Positions 26,740 to 36,312 of a DNA stretch of 64,000 bases are shown here, piece after piece (within the stretch, counting starts at the first letter, position 1; each line of letters opens with the position of its first letter). The DNA is taken from NCBI RefSeq assembly GCF_042655485.1, contig NZ_JBHSMC010000001.1:124001-188000 (forward strand). Direction: 5' to 3'. The notes below the pieces were generated by a model. That model had not been told where the DNA came from and searched no databases. It was given only the letters and a program-made list of their open reading frames with translations. The position numbers and the translations under genes are program-made. The stretch is from Lederbergia graminis (lineage in GTDB: Bacteria > Bacillota > Bacilli > Bacillales > Bacillaceae_C).

Positions 26740-27510
26740 ATGCATCGTGGAAAAGGTATGAAATTTGTTGGTGATTCACGTGTAAAAGCAGAAAGAACAC
26801 CAAATATACCTAAGGATTATTCAGAATATCCGGGTAAAACAGAAGCTTTCTGGCCTGACTTTCTACTTAAAGAATGGTTGGTAGGGGCTGTTTTCCTAAT
26901 TGGATTTTTATGTTTAACAGTTGCGCATCCAAGTCCCCTAGAAAGGATTGCGGATCCAACTGATACAGGATATATTCCAATGCCAGACTGGTACTTCTTA
27001 TTCTTATATCAATTAATTAAATACACATATGCATCAGGTCCATATAATATTATTGGTATTGCGGTAATTCCTGGACTAGCATTTGGTGGATTAATGCTTG
27101 CTCCATTTATCGATCGTGGGCCAGAACGCAGACCTACAAAACGTCCATTTGCTACTGGCTTTATGTTACTAGCAATCGCAGCTGTCTTCTATTTAACTTG
27201 GGAAGCAGCAGACATGCATGACTGGGCTGCTGCGAAAGAACAAGGGAAGATTGTTCAAGGAGTAGAAGTTGATAAAGAAGCAGAAGGTTATAAAGTATAT
27301 GCTGCACAAAGCTGTATTAACTGTCATGGTGATAATCTCCAAGGAGTTAGTGGAGTCGGACCAGCTTTGACAAACCTTGACAAATCTGCTGAAGAAATTA
27401 TCGATATTGCTCATAATGGTATTGGAAAAATGCCAGCAGGGCAATACGAAGGTTCTGAGGAAGATTTAGAAAAACTTGCAGAATTTATCGTAAGCTTAGA
27501 AGAAGAATAG
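26740..27510 (+). CDS. qcrC: Cytochrome b/c subunit QcrC
   Basis: 256-residue fusion typical of Bacillales. The first about 160 residues are a subunit-IV-like part with three membrane helices, and the last about 90 are a cytochrome c domain exposed outside, with covalent heme motif CINCH and an axial methionine in GKMPAGQ. It completes the bc complex with qcrA and qcrB and ends at a strong terminator. Confidence 0.96.
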   Translation: MHRGKGMKFVGDSRVKAERTPNIPKDYSEYPGKTEAFWPDFLLKEWLVGAVFLIGFLCLTVAHPSPLERIADPTDTGYIPMPDWYFLFLYQLIKYTYASGPYNIIGIAVIPGLAFGGLMLAPFIDRGPERRPTKRPFATGFMLLAIAAVFYLTWEAADMHDWAAAKEQGKIVQGVEVDKEAEGYKVYAAQSCINCHGDNLQGVSGVGPALTNLDKSAEEIIDIAHNGIGKMPAGQYEGSEEDLEKLAEFIVSLEEE

Positions 27511-27520
27511 GGATAAAAAA

Positions 27521-27546
27521 GAGTCGGCATTGCCGGCTCTTTTTTT
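27521..27546 (+). terminator. Terminator of qcrABC
   Basis: GAGTCGGC and GCCGGCTC arms (27521-27528 and 27532-27539) with a 3-base loop, then eight Ts. Confidence 0.9.
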
Positions 27547-27575
27547 GAAAAACAGAGGAGGATCCCGTTTCCCGT

Positions 27576-28184
27576 ATGAATGTAATCTATACAATATTAG
27601 CTGATAAAAGATTTCTGTGGCTTTTATTTCTTATTAATGGAGCAGGCTCTATTTATGGATATATTTGGTATGAAAGCCAGCTAGCAACTACCCCATCGAT
27701 TTTTATCCCATTCGTACCGGACAGTCCTACAGCTAGTTTATTTTTCACTTTCGTTTTACTCGCTTTTATCCTCGGCAAAAACTGGCCAATCATAGAAGCA
27801 CTAGCATTAATCACGTTAGTGAAATATGGAATCTGGGCTGTTGTAATGAATATACTATCCCTTATTGTTTTAGGTGATTTGTCTTGGCAAGGGTATATGT
27901 TAATTGCTTCTCACGGTGCCATGGCGCTTCAAGCTATTTTATATGGTCGTTTTTATAAACTTAAATTATGGCATGTTCTTTTAGCAGCTGTATGGACTTT
28001 ACATAATGATGTTATAGACTATGTGTATATGCACTACCCACAGTATCCGGGATTAGAATTATATGTAAAAGAAATTGGCTATTTTACATTCTGGCTCAGT
28101 ATTGTTTGTATTGGAATCGCATTATACTATGTACGAATAATGAAACAAGGAAAAAACTTTCATATTCCTTCGTATCATAGTTGA
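27576..28184 (+). CDS. ypjA: Membrane protein YpjA (DUF1405)
   Basis: 202-residue polytopic protein with about six helices, starting right after the qcr terminator behind GAGGAGG. Conserved polar residues within membrane stretches include NGAGSIYGYIWY and HNDVIDYVY. Function unknown; the family is usually next to qcrC, which hints at a respiratory link without proving one. Confidence 0.78.
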   Translation: MNVIYTILADKRFLWLLFLINGAGSIYGYIWYESQLATTPSIFIPFVPDSPTASLFFTFVLLAFILGKNWPIIEALALITLVKYGIWAVVMNILSLIVLGDLSWQGYMLIASHGAMALQAILYGRFYKLKLWHVLLAAVWTLHNDVIDYVYMHYPQYPGLELYVKEIGYFTFWLSIVCIGIALYYVRIMKQGKNFHIPSYHS

Positions 28185-28247
28185 TTATAAGGTCTATTCT
28201 TGTCCATTTACTCATACAGTTTAACAGTAGTATGGGGAGGGACAAGT

Positions 28248-29027
28248 ATGAAATGGAAATCCGTATTCCTGTTATTTATTTGCTTATTGTGTATAAGCTT
28301 TCCAGTCCATGCAAAATCATCGCTTGCTGAACTTGATGAACTTGCGGATGAAGCATTAAAGTTAACAAAGTTTTCGAAATTAGAAGAGGCGAAATTGTCT
28401 TTAGAAAGATTTGGGGAGCTTTTTTCAGAACAAGGTATTATGGAATACCAATTTACGATGGATGAACTAAGAATTTTAACAGCAGCACATCATAATGCAC
28501 TAAATGCAGTTACAAGTGTAAGTCTCAACCAGGATGAGCGGATTAGACAAGTAACTTCCTTTAGACTTGCTACAGATGCAGTTATGTCTAAATATCAACC
28601 ATTATGGGTCGGGATGGAAGGTTCTGTTTTAAATTCTTTTCGTGCTGTAAAAAATGCTGCGTTACAAGGTGATGCGGTATTATACAATCAGCAATTAAAT
28701 GATTTCCTTGCTGTATATTCTGTTATTCAACCTAGTATTAAGATCGATGTATCAGTAGAGAAAGTACAAATGCTTGATTCTAAAGTAGCTTTTATTGATA
28801 ATTCTAGAACTGCATTTTCGGAAGAAGCTTGGTTACAAGAGTTAGATAGCTTTGAAGTTGATTTACAAAAATTATTTACTGATTTTGATGAAGATGATAC
28901 AGATCCATCTATATGGTGGGTAATTATAATGACTGGTAGTATTATAGTTTCTACTCTATCTTATGTTAGTTGGCGGAAATATCGTGGTCAAAAGGTACAG
29001 AAAAAAAGGAGAGACCTTGATGATTGA
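28248..29027 (+). CDS. ypjB: Sporulation protein YpjB
   Basis: 259-residue protein with a signal peptide (SVFLLFICLLCISFPVHA), a helical extracytoplasmic domain, a single C-terminal membrane helix (WWVIIMTGSIIVSTLSYVSW) and a basic tail. It belongs to the YpjB family, in B. subtilis expressed during sporulation; the molecular role is unknown. ATG 28248 behind GGGGAGG is chosen over the longer frame from 28200. Confidence 0.78.
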   Translation: MKWKSVFLLFICLLCISFPVHAKSSLAELDELADEALKLTKFSKLEEAKLSLERFGELFSEQGIMEYQFTMDELRILTAAHHNALNAVTSVSLNQDERIRQVTSFRLATDAVMSKYQPLWVGMEGSVLNSFRAVKNAALQGDAVLYNQQLNDFLAVYSVIQPSIKIDVSVEKVQMLDSKVAFIDNSRTAFSEEAWLQELDSFEVDLQKLFTDFDEDDTDPSIWWVIIMTGSIIVSTLSYVSWRKYRGQKVQKKRRDLDD

Positions 29028-29087
29028 CCAGATAGTAATAATCCAATAAAATAAAGATATAGTATTTGTATTTTATGGAGGGAAGAA

Positions 29088-29777
29088 ATGGGCTTAGGTA
29101 ATTACTTGATATATTTAGCGATAATCATTATAGTTCCAATATGGGCACAGATGAAAGTGAAAAGTACTTACAAGAAGTACTCTAAAATTCGAACCACAGC
29201 TGGGATGAGTGGTGCAGAAGTTGCTAGAAGAATACTAGATGCAAATGGATTACACAATGTCACTATTCACGAATCAAGAGGTTTATTAAGTGACCACTAT
29301 AATCCTATTACAAAAACGGTGCATCTTTCTTCAGCGAATTACCACAATCATTCCGTTGCAGGTGCAGCAGTAGCAGCTCATGAAGTAGGACATGCTATTC
29401 AAGATGCAGAAGGATATGCAGCATTACGTTTTCGTCATTCATTAGTCCCTGTTGCTAACATTAGTTCAAATGCTGCTTGGATATTTATCCTAGCAGGTAT
29501 GTTTTTTACTGCATTTTCTCAACTAATGTTAATCGGTATTATTTTAATGGCAGCAGGAGTATTATTCCAAATTGTTACACTGCCAGTTGAATTTAATGCA
29601 TCAACAAGAGCGATGGATCAAGTGGTTTCACTTGGTATCATCAATAATAGCGAAGAACGTGATGCAAGAAAAGTTCTAAACGCCGCAGCAATGACATATG
29701 TTGCAGCAGCTGCAGTTGCAGTCTTAGAACTAGTTCGTTTAATACTAATTTATACAAATATTACAAGTGATGATTAA
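29088..29777 (+). CDS. yugP: Membrane zinc metallopeptidase YugP
   Basis: 229-residue protein with an N-terminal membrane helix, a zinc-binding HEVGH motif (AAHEVGHAIQDAEGY, near residue 97) and two or three further hydrophobic segments. It belongs to the putative neutral zinc metallopeptidase family. The substrate is unknown. In B. subtilis yugP lies elsewhere; here it sits between ypjB and purU. A terminator begins three bases after the stop. Confidence 0.85.
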   Translation: MGLGNYLIYLAIIIIVPIWAQMKVKSTYKKYSKIRTTAGMSGAEVARRILDANGLHNVTIHESRGLLSDHYNPITKTVHLSSANYHNHSVAGAAVAAHEVGHAIQDAEGYAALRFRHSLVPVANISSNAAWIFILAGMFFTAFSQLMLIGIILMAAGVLFQIVTLPVEFNASTRAMDQVVSLGIINNSEERDARKVLNAAAMTYVAAAAVAVLELVRLILIYTNITSDD

Positions 29778-29779
29778 TA

Positions 29780-29810
29780 GAAGCTGAACCACTCAGCTTC
29801 TTTCTTTTTT
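29780..29810 (+). terminator. Terminator of yugP
   Basis: GAAGCTGA (29780-29787) and TCAGCTTC (29793-29800), a perfect 8-bp stem, followed by a T-rich run. Confidence 0.85.
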
Positions 29811-29822
29811 TGTTTATTTTAT

Positions 29823-29856
29823 GTAATTGATAGTCGATTTGTATCTTATCAATTAC
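29823..29856. promoter_or_regulatory. 10-bp inverted repeat upstream of purU
   Basis: GTAATTGATA (29823-29832) and TATCAATTAC (29847-29856) are perfect complements 14 bases apart, about 60 bases before purU. They may be an operator or an RNA hairpin; no known regulator motif is matched. Confidence 0.4.
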
Positions 29857-29918
29857 CTTTTGCATTATTCTAATAAAAGCCGTACAATATCTATTAAAAA
29901 AGTAAAGAGGTATTTTAG

Positions 29919-30818
29919 ATGGGGAATCATGTTAGTGAAAAGAATAAGTTATTTCGAAAAGAAAATGAGGATCGAGCAAGACTATTAATTAAATGTCCTG
30001 ACCAACCTGGAATTGTTGCTGCAGTTTCCAGTTTTTTACGTGATAATGGCGCAAATATTATTGAATCAAGTCAGTATTCTGCTAACCCAGAGGGTGGAAA
30101 TTTCTTTATTAGAATGGAATTTGAATGTCCAGGATTAAGAGGAAAACGGACTTTATTAGAAACAGCTTTTTCAGACATAGCTCAACAGTTTAATATGGAA
30201 TACGATTTTCTTTACGTTACTGATATTAAGAAAACTGCGATATTTGTCTCGAAAGAACCGCATTGTTTAATGGAGTTACTATGGGAGTGGCAAAATGGTG
30301 AGTTAATCATGGACATTGAATGTATCATTAGTAACTATGAAGATTCTAGAGAAGCTGTAGAATCACTAGGAATTCCGTTTTATTATATTCCTGCCAATAA
30401 AGATATCCGTAAACAAGTTGAAGCACAACAACTTGAAATTTTGAAAAAACATAATATAGAACTAATTATATTAGCGAGATATATGCAAATCTTAACTCCT
30501 GAATTTGTGTCTCATTACCCGAATCAGATAATTAATATTCATCATTCATTTTTACCAGCATTTATTGGTGCAAGACCATATGAACGAGCGTATGAACGTG
30601 GAGTAAAACTAATTGGTGCTACTTCACACTATGTGACAAATGATTTAGATGAAGGTCCGATTATTGAACAAGGCGTAGAACGAGTTAATCATCGTGATAA
30701 AGTGGTAGATTTAAAAAGGATTGGTAGACAAATTGAAAGAAGCGTTCTAGCAAGAGCTGTAAAATGGCATTTACAGGACAGAGTCATCGTCGATGGAAAT
30801 AAAACGATTGTTTTTTAA
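29919..30818 (+). CDS. purU: Formyltetrahydrofolate deformylase PurU
   Basis: Hydrolyses 10-formyl-THF to formate and THF, balancing one-carbon pools. The 299-residue protein has an N-terminal ACT domain (LLIKCPDQPGIVAAVSSFL) followed by the formyltransferase fold with INIHHSFLPAFIGARPY and the catalytic aspartate region DLDEGPIIEQ. It is monocistronic between two terminators. It is not in this place in B. subtilis, so it is a local insertion or a lineage-specific arrangement. Confidence 0.92.
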   Translation: MGNHVSEKNKLFRKENEDRARLLIKCPDQPGIVAAVSSFLRDNGANIIESSQYSANPEGGNFFIRMEFECPGLRGKRTLLETAFSDIAQQFNMEYDFLYVTDIKKTAIFVSKEPHCLMELLWEWQNGELIMDIECIISNYEDSREAVESLGIPFYYIPANKDIRKQVEAQQLEILKKHNIELIILARYMQILTPEFVSHYPNQIINIHHSFLPAFIGARPYERAYERGVKLIGATSHYVTNDLDEGPIIEQGVERVNHRDKVVDLKRIGRQIERSVLARAVKWHLQDRVIVDGNKTIVF

Positions 30819-30868
30819 TTATGTTAAGAATGATAAGGTTAGAGCAAAAGACTGTTGATAGAATTAAT

Positions 30869-30907
30869 AGCCAAACTACCTTGAATTTTCAAGATAGTTT
30901 GGCTTTT
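30869..30907 (+). terminator. Terminator after purU
   Basis: Outer arms AGCCAAACTA (30869-30878) and TAGTTTGGCT (30895-30904), inner arms CTTGAA and TTCAAG, then Ts. It is closely related in sequence to the palindrome after ypeB. Confidence 0.85.
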
Positions 30908-31055
30908 ATTCAAAATAATTGGAAAAATCCTAGCGGAGGAAATACATTTTGCATTATGGAGCTAAAAATTCCTTTGAACTATATGTTAATTAATTTAGTT
31001 GATTTCCGCTACCTTTTTTAACATTGTCTAAATGCTTTTGCTTTTAACATTATTT

Positions 31056-31931
31056 TTATCTTTCTATTGGCCGTTTATTTTCATCAAGTGTGAAGCCTTC
31101 TCCTAACACATCATGCACGACTGTAACGGAAACGAAGGCATGAGGATCAATGGCGTTTATTAATTTCTTTAGATGAACTATTTCATTACGTGCTACTACG
31201 CAATACAATACTTCTTTTTCTTTCTTCGTAAATGAGCCATAACCTCTTAATACTGTTACTCCTCTATCCATTTGTTTTAATATTTCACTCGCAATTTCTT
31301 CATGCTTTTCCTCTGAGATAATCATTACGCCACGTGCAGCATAGGCACCTTCCTGCATAAAATCAATTACTCGAGCCCCTAGAAAAACAGCAACAAGTGT
31401 ATACATTGCCTCCTTATAACTCAAATATGTAATTAAAGAGACGGTAATCACGATGGCATCAAAAATGAACATGGTACGCCCCATACTATAACCTTTATAT
31501 TTTAAGAGAAGGCGTGCAATAATATCGACTCCTCCTGTGGTCCCACCGTAGCGAAAGGTAATACCAAGCCCAATACCAATAAAAATTCCTGCAAACAAAG
31601 CTGCTAAGAATAAGTCTCCTTCAAGGGGGATATCAAATTGAAAGCGTTGAAAAATAAATAAAAAGATAGAAACGGACACTGTACCTATCATAGTGTAAAT
31701 AAAAGATTTACTACCTAATAACTTCCAACCAATTAAGAAGAGGGGAATATTTAAAACTAGATTTGATATAGAAGGGTCTAAATTAAATAAAAAATAAAGG
31801 AGGAGGGTGATTCCTGTAAATCCACCTTCCGCTAAATTATTTTGCATATTAAAATGAACAATGCCAAATGAAAAGATGGCTGCTCCTAATAAAATAAATA
31901 TTACATTTTTAATTCTAATTCGAAAAACCAT
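31056..31931 (-). CDS. ypjC: YitT-family membrane protein YpjC
   Basis: 291-residue protein: five to six membrane helices (about residues 8-190) followed by a cytoplasmic DUF2179 domain (GVTVLRGYGSFTKKEKEVL). The GGTTGGVDIIARLL motif is characteristic of the YitT family. The substrate is unknown. It is transcribed opposite to its neighbours. In B. subtilis ypjC is between ypjB and ypjD, the same neighbourhood. Confidence 0.85.
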   Translation of the reverse strand: MVFRIRIKNVIFILLGAAIFSFGIVHFNMQNNLAEGGFTGITLLLYFLFNLDPSISNLVLNIPLFLIGWKLLGSKSFIYTMIGTVSVSIFLFIFQRFQFDIPLEGDLFLAALFAGIFIGIGLGITFRYGGTTGGVDIIARLLLKYKGYSMGRTMFIFDAIVITVSLITYLSYKEAMYTLVAVFLGARVIDFMQEGAYAARGVMIISEEKHEEIASEILKQMDRGVTVLRGYGSFTKKEKEVLYCVVARNEIVHLKKLINAIDPHAFVSVTVVHDVLGEGFTLDENKRPIER

Positions 31932-32068
31932 TTTATCCTCTCCAATAGTCTATAATGAAAATATCTATTTACAATATTCCACAATTGTTATAAAACTACT
32001 ACAATAAAGCATTATTATTTGTATATAAAAAAATAATTAGCTAACATAAAGTTGGAAGGTGGCTGCAT

Positions 32069-32416
32069 ATGAACAAAGAAAAAACGATTCAGCAAATGCA
32101 AGCAGAGGTGGACGCATACATAAGTCAGTTTAAAGAAGGATATTTTAGTCCACTTGCTTTAATAGCTCGTCTTACAGAAGAATTAGGTGAGCTTGCAAGA
32201 GAAGTAAATCATTATTATGGGGAAAAACCAAAGAAAGAATCTGAGGAAGAAAAAACAATTGAAGAAGAGCTTGGAGACTTACAGTTTGTTATAATGTGTT
32301 TGGCGAATTCATTACAAATTGATTTGCAAACTGCACATGATCATGTAATGAACAAATTTAATACACGTGACAAGGATAGATGGACTAGAATAGGAGAAGG
32401 TGAAACAAATGAATAA
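32069..32416 (+). CDS. ypjD: MazG-like nucleotide pyrophosphohydrolase YpjD
   Basis: 115-residue protein of the all-alpha NTP pyrophosphatase (MazG) superfamily. The metal-binding EExxE pattern is seen in TEELGELAREV, with the second acidic pair in EEELGDLQF. It probably hydrolyses nucleoside triphosphates to monophosphates (house-cleaning); the substrate is not known. Its last codons overlap the start of dapB. Confidence 0.85.
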   Translation: MNKEKTIQQMQAEVDAYISQFKEGYFSPLALIARLTEELGELAREVNHYYGEKPKKESEEEKTIEEELGDLQFVIMCLANSLQIDLQTAHDHVMNKFNTRDKDRWTRIGEGETNE

Positions 32417-33212
32417 TAACGTAAGAATAGTTATAGCAGGTCCAAGAGGACGTATGGGGAAAGAAGCAGTAAAGCTTGTTCAAGAAGTAGAAAATTTTGA
32501 GTTAGTAGCTGTCATTGATCGTAAAAATAACGGTATGATGCTTTCAGATGTCGAAGGTTTACCAAACGTAGCGGTCCCTATATATTCTGATATAGCAGAG
32601 TGTCTAGGCAACGTTCCTGCGGATGTTTTAATTGATTTAACTATCCCAGAGACAGGTTATGTACATACGAAAACTGCTTTACAACATGGAGTTCGACCTG
32701 TAGTAGGTACAACAGGGTTTACGAAAGAACAACTAACTGAACTGAAGTCACTTGCGGAAGAAAAAGAAATTGGTTGCATCATAGCACCGAACTTTGCAAT
32801 TGGGGCTATTTTAATGATGAAATTTTCGCAAATGGCCGCTAAATATTTTCCTAATGTGGAGATTCTCGAGCTTCATCATGATAATAAGCTTGATGCACCA
32901 TCTGGCACTGCCATTAAAACAGCAGAAATGATTGCTGAAAATAGACCAGAACAAAAACAAGGTCATCCAGATGAAAAGGAAACGATCCAAGGAGCAAGGG
33001 GCGCAGATTTTGAGGGCATGCGAATTCATAGTGTTCGGTTACCTGGCCTAGTAGCTCATCAACAAGTACAATTCGGTGCAGAAGGAGAATCATTAACAAT
33101 CCGTCATGACTCTTACAACCGTGCTTCTTTCATGTCAGGAGTAAAGATGTCTGTGGATACAGTCATGAACCTAAATACATTAGTTTATGGTCTAGACAAT
33201 ATAATAAATTAA
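32409..33212 (+). CDS. dapB: 4-hydroxy-tetrahydrodipicolinate reductase
   Basis: NAD(P)H-dependent reductase of the lysine/diaminopimelate pathway. The 267-residue protein has the dinucleotide motif AGPRGRMGKE (glycine-rich, GxxGxxG) and the catalytic and substrate motif ELHHDNKLDAPSGTA. ATG 32409 is preferred over GTG 32400. It overlaps ypjD by eight bases. mgsA, which follows dapB in B. subtilis, is absent; bshB1 follows directly. Confidence 0.95.
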   Translation: MNNNVRIVIAGPRGRMGKEAVKLVQEVENFELVAVIDRKNNGMMLSDVEGLPNVAVPIYSDIAECLGNVPADVLIDLTIPETGYVHTKTALQHGVRPVVGTTGFTKEQLTELKSLAEEKEIGCIIAPNFAIGAILMMKFSQMAAKYFPNVEILELHHDNKLDAPSGTAIKTAEMIAENRPEQKQGHPDEKETIQGARGADFEGMRIHSVRLPGLVAHQQVQFGAEGESLTIRHDSYNRASFMSGVKMSVDTVMNLNTLVYGLDNIIN

Positions 33213-33247
33213 TGAAATGGATACGAAGGTAAAAAAGGGGAATTGGA

Positions 33248-33964
33248 ATGAATGATCAACAGGTCGATGTTTTAGCATTTGGCGCCCATGCTGATGACGT
33301 AGAAATTGGCATGGCGGGTACCATTGCTAAATGGACAGCTCGAAATAAGCAAGTGGTCATCTGTGACTTGACAGAAGCGGAGTTGTCATCTAATGGAACA
33401 GTGGAGAGTAGAAAAGTAGAAGCAAAAAATGCAGCAGAAATTTTAGGCGTTGCAGAGCGTATAAATGTAAGATTACCTGACCGAGGTCTTTACGTAACAG
33501 ATGATAATATTAGAAAAATCACTCAGATTATTCGTACATATAAGCCAAAACTTATTTTTGCACCGTATTTTCAAGATCGACATCCAGATCATGGGAATTG
33601 TGCCAATCTTGTAAAAGAAGCATTTTTTTCAGCTGGAATAAAGAAATATACTGTTGAAGGTGAGTTAGAGCCTCATAAAGCTCAGAATTTATATTTTTAT
33701 ATGATTAATGGTTTTTCCAGACCAGATTTCGTCGTTGATATTTCTGATTTTATAACGGAAAAAATTAATGCTCTTGAAGCATATTCATCACAGTTTTTCA
33801 TTAGTGATGATGGGGTTTCTACTCCTTTGACAGATGGATATATTGATAGTGTAACTGCACGAGAGAGACTTTTCGGGAAAGAAGTAGGTGTAAGCTTTGC
33901 GGAAGGATTCTTATCTAGTAAGCCACTGTTAATAAATAATGACCTGTTAGGTGATAATGTATGA
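33248..33964 (+). CDS. bshB1: Bacillithiol biosynthesis deacetylase BshB1
   Basis: Removes the acetyl group from N-acetylglucosaminyl-malate, the second step of bacillithiol synthesis. The 238-residue LmbE-like protein has the zinc motif AHADDVEIG (near residues 13-16) and HPDHGN. It overlaps the bshA start by four bases, so the pair is translationally coupled. It works with ypdA at the beginning of the window. Confidence 0.93.
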   Translation: MNDQQVDVLAFGAHADDVEIGMAGTIAKWTARNKQVVICDLTEAELSSNGTVESRKVEAKNAAEILGVAERINVRLPDRGLYVTDDNIRKITQIIRTYKPKLIFAPYFQDRHPDHGNCANLVKEAFFSAGIKKYTVEGELEPHKAQNLYFYMINGFSRPDFVVDISDFITEKINALEAYSSQFFISDDGVSTPLTDGYIDSVTARERLFGKEVGVSFAEGFLSSKPLLINNDLLGDNV

Positions 33965-35082
33965 GTTTACGAATTGGTATAACATGTTACCCAACAGTGG
34001 GTGGCTCAGGTGTCATTGCGACAGAACTAGGAAAATTATTAGCTGAGAAAGGGCATAAGATACATTTTATAACATCCAATATGCCGTTCAGATTAGATGT
34101 ATTACATCCGAATATTCATTTTCATCAAGTAAGTGTGAATCAATATTCTGTTTTTCAATATGCTCCATATGATATCGCTTTGGCAAGTAAAATGGCTGAA
34201 GTCATTAAGAGAGAGAATCTCGATATATTACATGTTCACTATGCAATACCACATGCCGTTTGTGCTATTCTAGCCAAGCAAATGGCAGGAACGAATGTAA
34301 AGATTGTAACAACTTTGCATGGTACAGACATTACAGTATTAGGATATGACTCTACATTAGTGGAGGCAATTAGATTTGGAATTGAGAAATCAGATGCGGT
34401 TACTGCTGTATCATATGCATTAAAAGAACAAACAGCAGAAGTAATCGCCGCTGATAAAGAAATCCATGTAATCCATAACTTTATAGACGAAAGAGTGTAT
34501 CGAAAAGTAAATTCTCATCATTTAAAAGCGGAATTAGATATTGAAGCAGATGAAAAAGTAATTATCCACGTTTCCAATTTTCGCAAAGTGAAGAGAGTAG
34601 AAGATGTAGTTAAAAGCTTTCACAAGATTTCGCATAAATTACGTGCGAAGCTATTACTTGTCGGGGATGGTCCTGAGAAAAATCGAATCTGTCAATTAAT
34701 CAAAAAATTAAATTTAGATGATAAGATATTATTTCTCGGTAGACAAGATCAACTTGAAAAAATCTACTCTATAAGTGATTTAATGCTTCTCCTTTCAGAA
34801 AAGGAAAGTTTTGGTCTAGTTGCTTTGGAAGCGATGGCTTGTGGTGTTCCTTGTATTGGTACAAATATTGGTGGAATTCCTGAAGTGATTATGGATGGTC
34901 ATAATGGTTATATTTGTGAATTAGGCAATACGGAGGAAATTAGTAATCGAGCAATAAAATTATTAGAGAATAATGAACTTTGGGAACAACTTTCTGCGAA
35001 TGCAACAGCAACACCAAAGCAATATTTTCACTCGCAAAATATCGTCACTAAATATGAAGAAATCTATCAATCATTTATGTAA
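33961..35082 (+). CDS. bshA: Bacillithiol glycosyltransferase BshA
   Basis: Joins UDP-GlcNAc and L-malate to give N-acetylglucosaminyl-malate. The 373-residue GT4-family protein has an N-terminal GGSGVIATELG loop, HVSNFRKVKR and the donor-site motif LLLSEKESFGLVALEAMACG. The start lies within the bshB1 stop. cca follows after 12 bases. Confidence 0.95.
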   Translation: MSLRIGITCYPTVGGSGVIATELGKLLAEKGHKIHFITSNMPFRLDVLHPNIHFHQVSVNQYSVFQYAPYDIALASKMAEVIKRENLDILHVHYAIPHAVCAILAKQMAGTNVKIVTTLHGTDITVLGYDSTLVEAIRFGIEKSDAVTAVSYALKEQTAEVIAADKEIHVIHNFIDERVYRKVNSHHLKAELDIEADEKVIIHVSNFRKVKRVEDVVKSFHKISHKLRAKLLLVGDGPEKNRICQLIKKLNLDDKILFLGRQDQLEKIYSISDLMLLLSEKESFGLVALEAMACGVPCIGTNIGGIPEVIMDGHNGYICELGNTEEISNRAIKLLENNELWEQLSANATATPKQYFHSQNIVTKYEEIYQSFM

Positions 35083-35094
35083 GGTGGGTCGCGA

Positions 35095-36312
35095 ATGATA
35101 AAGTTAAATCAATTATTTATAGAAGCTTTACCTGTCATTCGCAAATTAGAAGCAGCAGGATATGAGGCATATTTCGTTGGTGGAGCTGTCAGGGATTTCT
35201 TGCTGAATAGAGAAATCCATGATGTGGACATAGCGACATCTGCTACACCACTGGAAATAAAAGAAATTTTCTCTTCTACGGTTGATGTTGGAATTGAGCA
35301 TGGAACAATACTTGTACTGTATAAAGGACAAAGTTTTGAGGTTACTACATTTCGTTCTGAGTCTAATTATGTGGACTATCGAAGACCAGGAACTGTAACA
35401 TTTATCCGTTCCTTAGAAGAAGATTTAAAACGGCGTGATTTTACCATTAACGCTATTGCACTTTCAGGCGACGGACAACTAATTGATCCTTTTAAGGGGC
35501 AGGAAGCATTGGAATCTAAATTGATTCAAACTGTTGGTAACCCTGCTGATAGGTTTGAGGAGGATGCATTACGACTGATGCGTGCGATTCGTTTTGTGAG
35601 CCAGTTAGGGTTTAAAGTGGAGGATAATACAATGCAGGAGCTTTTTCATAAAGCTCCTTTATTACAACACATTGCGATAGAAAGAATTACAGCAGAAATG
35701 GTAAAACTCCTAAGTGGGGCATATAACCACCAAGCTTTGGCTATAGCGCTAAAAACAAACATATACAAATATTGGCCATCACTCTATCATAATCAAGCTA
35801 CCATTCAGACTGCTTTAACACTACCTATTCAGCAATTAAATGAGGTGGAATTATGGGTGTTAGCAGTATACTTACATAAGTCTAAGGATATAAAAAATGA
35901 CCTTAGTAAATGGAAATTACCAAGTAAAAAGATAAAGTTAATAACGACAATGTATCATTTTTTATTATGGAGATTAGAAAATGATTGGACAAGTTATAGC
36001 TTATACAGTGCTGGATTTAAAATTGCATGTTCGGTCGAAAAAATCTTTACTACTATTCACAAACTAAATGATACCGATCGTCGTTTAAAAAAACTAAAAC
36101 TAGAGTATGAGAAATTAAAAATTCATGAACGTTCTGAAATGCAGGTGAATGGAACAGAGTTAGCTCAATGGTTAAATCGTGAACCAGGACCATGGATTAA
36201 AAACATGTTAGAAGAGATAGAACAAATGATATTGGATAGTCGTTTGCAAAATGAGAAAATGGAGATAAGAAAGTGGGTACAGTCTTGTCAAATTCCATCA
36301 GAAAAAAATTAG
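35095..36312 (+). CDS. cca: CCA-adding tRNA nucleotidyltransferase
   Basis: Adds or repairs the 3' CCA end of tRNAs. The 405-residue class II enzyme has the catalytic motif GGAVRDFLLNREIHDVDIAT (metal-binding DxD), the RRDFTINAIA motif, and the nucleotide-selecting EDALRLMRAIRF. The 3' end overlaps birA by up to 40 bases. Neighbours show a long dapB-bshB1-bshA-cca-birA operon. Confidence 0.95.
   Translation: MIKLNQLFIEALPVIRKLEAAGYEAYFVGGAVRDFLLNREIHDVDIATSATPLEIKEIFSSTVDVGIEHGTILVLYKGQSFEVTTFRSESNYVDYRRPGTVTFIRSLEEDLKRRDFTINAIALSGDGQLIDPFKGQEALESKLIQTVGNPADRFEEDALRLMRAIRFVSQLGFKVEDNTMQELFHKAPLLQHIAIERITAEMVKLLSGAYNHQALAIALKTNIYKYWPSLYHNQATIQTALTLPIQQLNEVELWVLAVYLHKSKDIKNDLSKWKLPSKKIKLITTMYHFLLWRLENDWTSYSLYSAGFKIACSVEKIFTTIHKLNDTDRRLKKLKLEYEKLKIHERSEMQVNGTELAQWLNREPGPWIKNMLEEIEQMILDSRLQNEKMEIRKWVQSCQIPSEKN

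Noticed and set aside
30821..31021. 66-codon open frame downstream of purU
   Set aside because: It runs through the purU terminator hairpin, lacks a ribosome binding site and resembles nothing.
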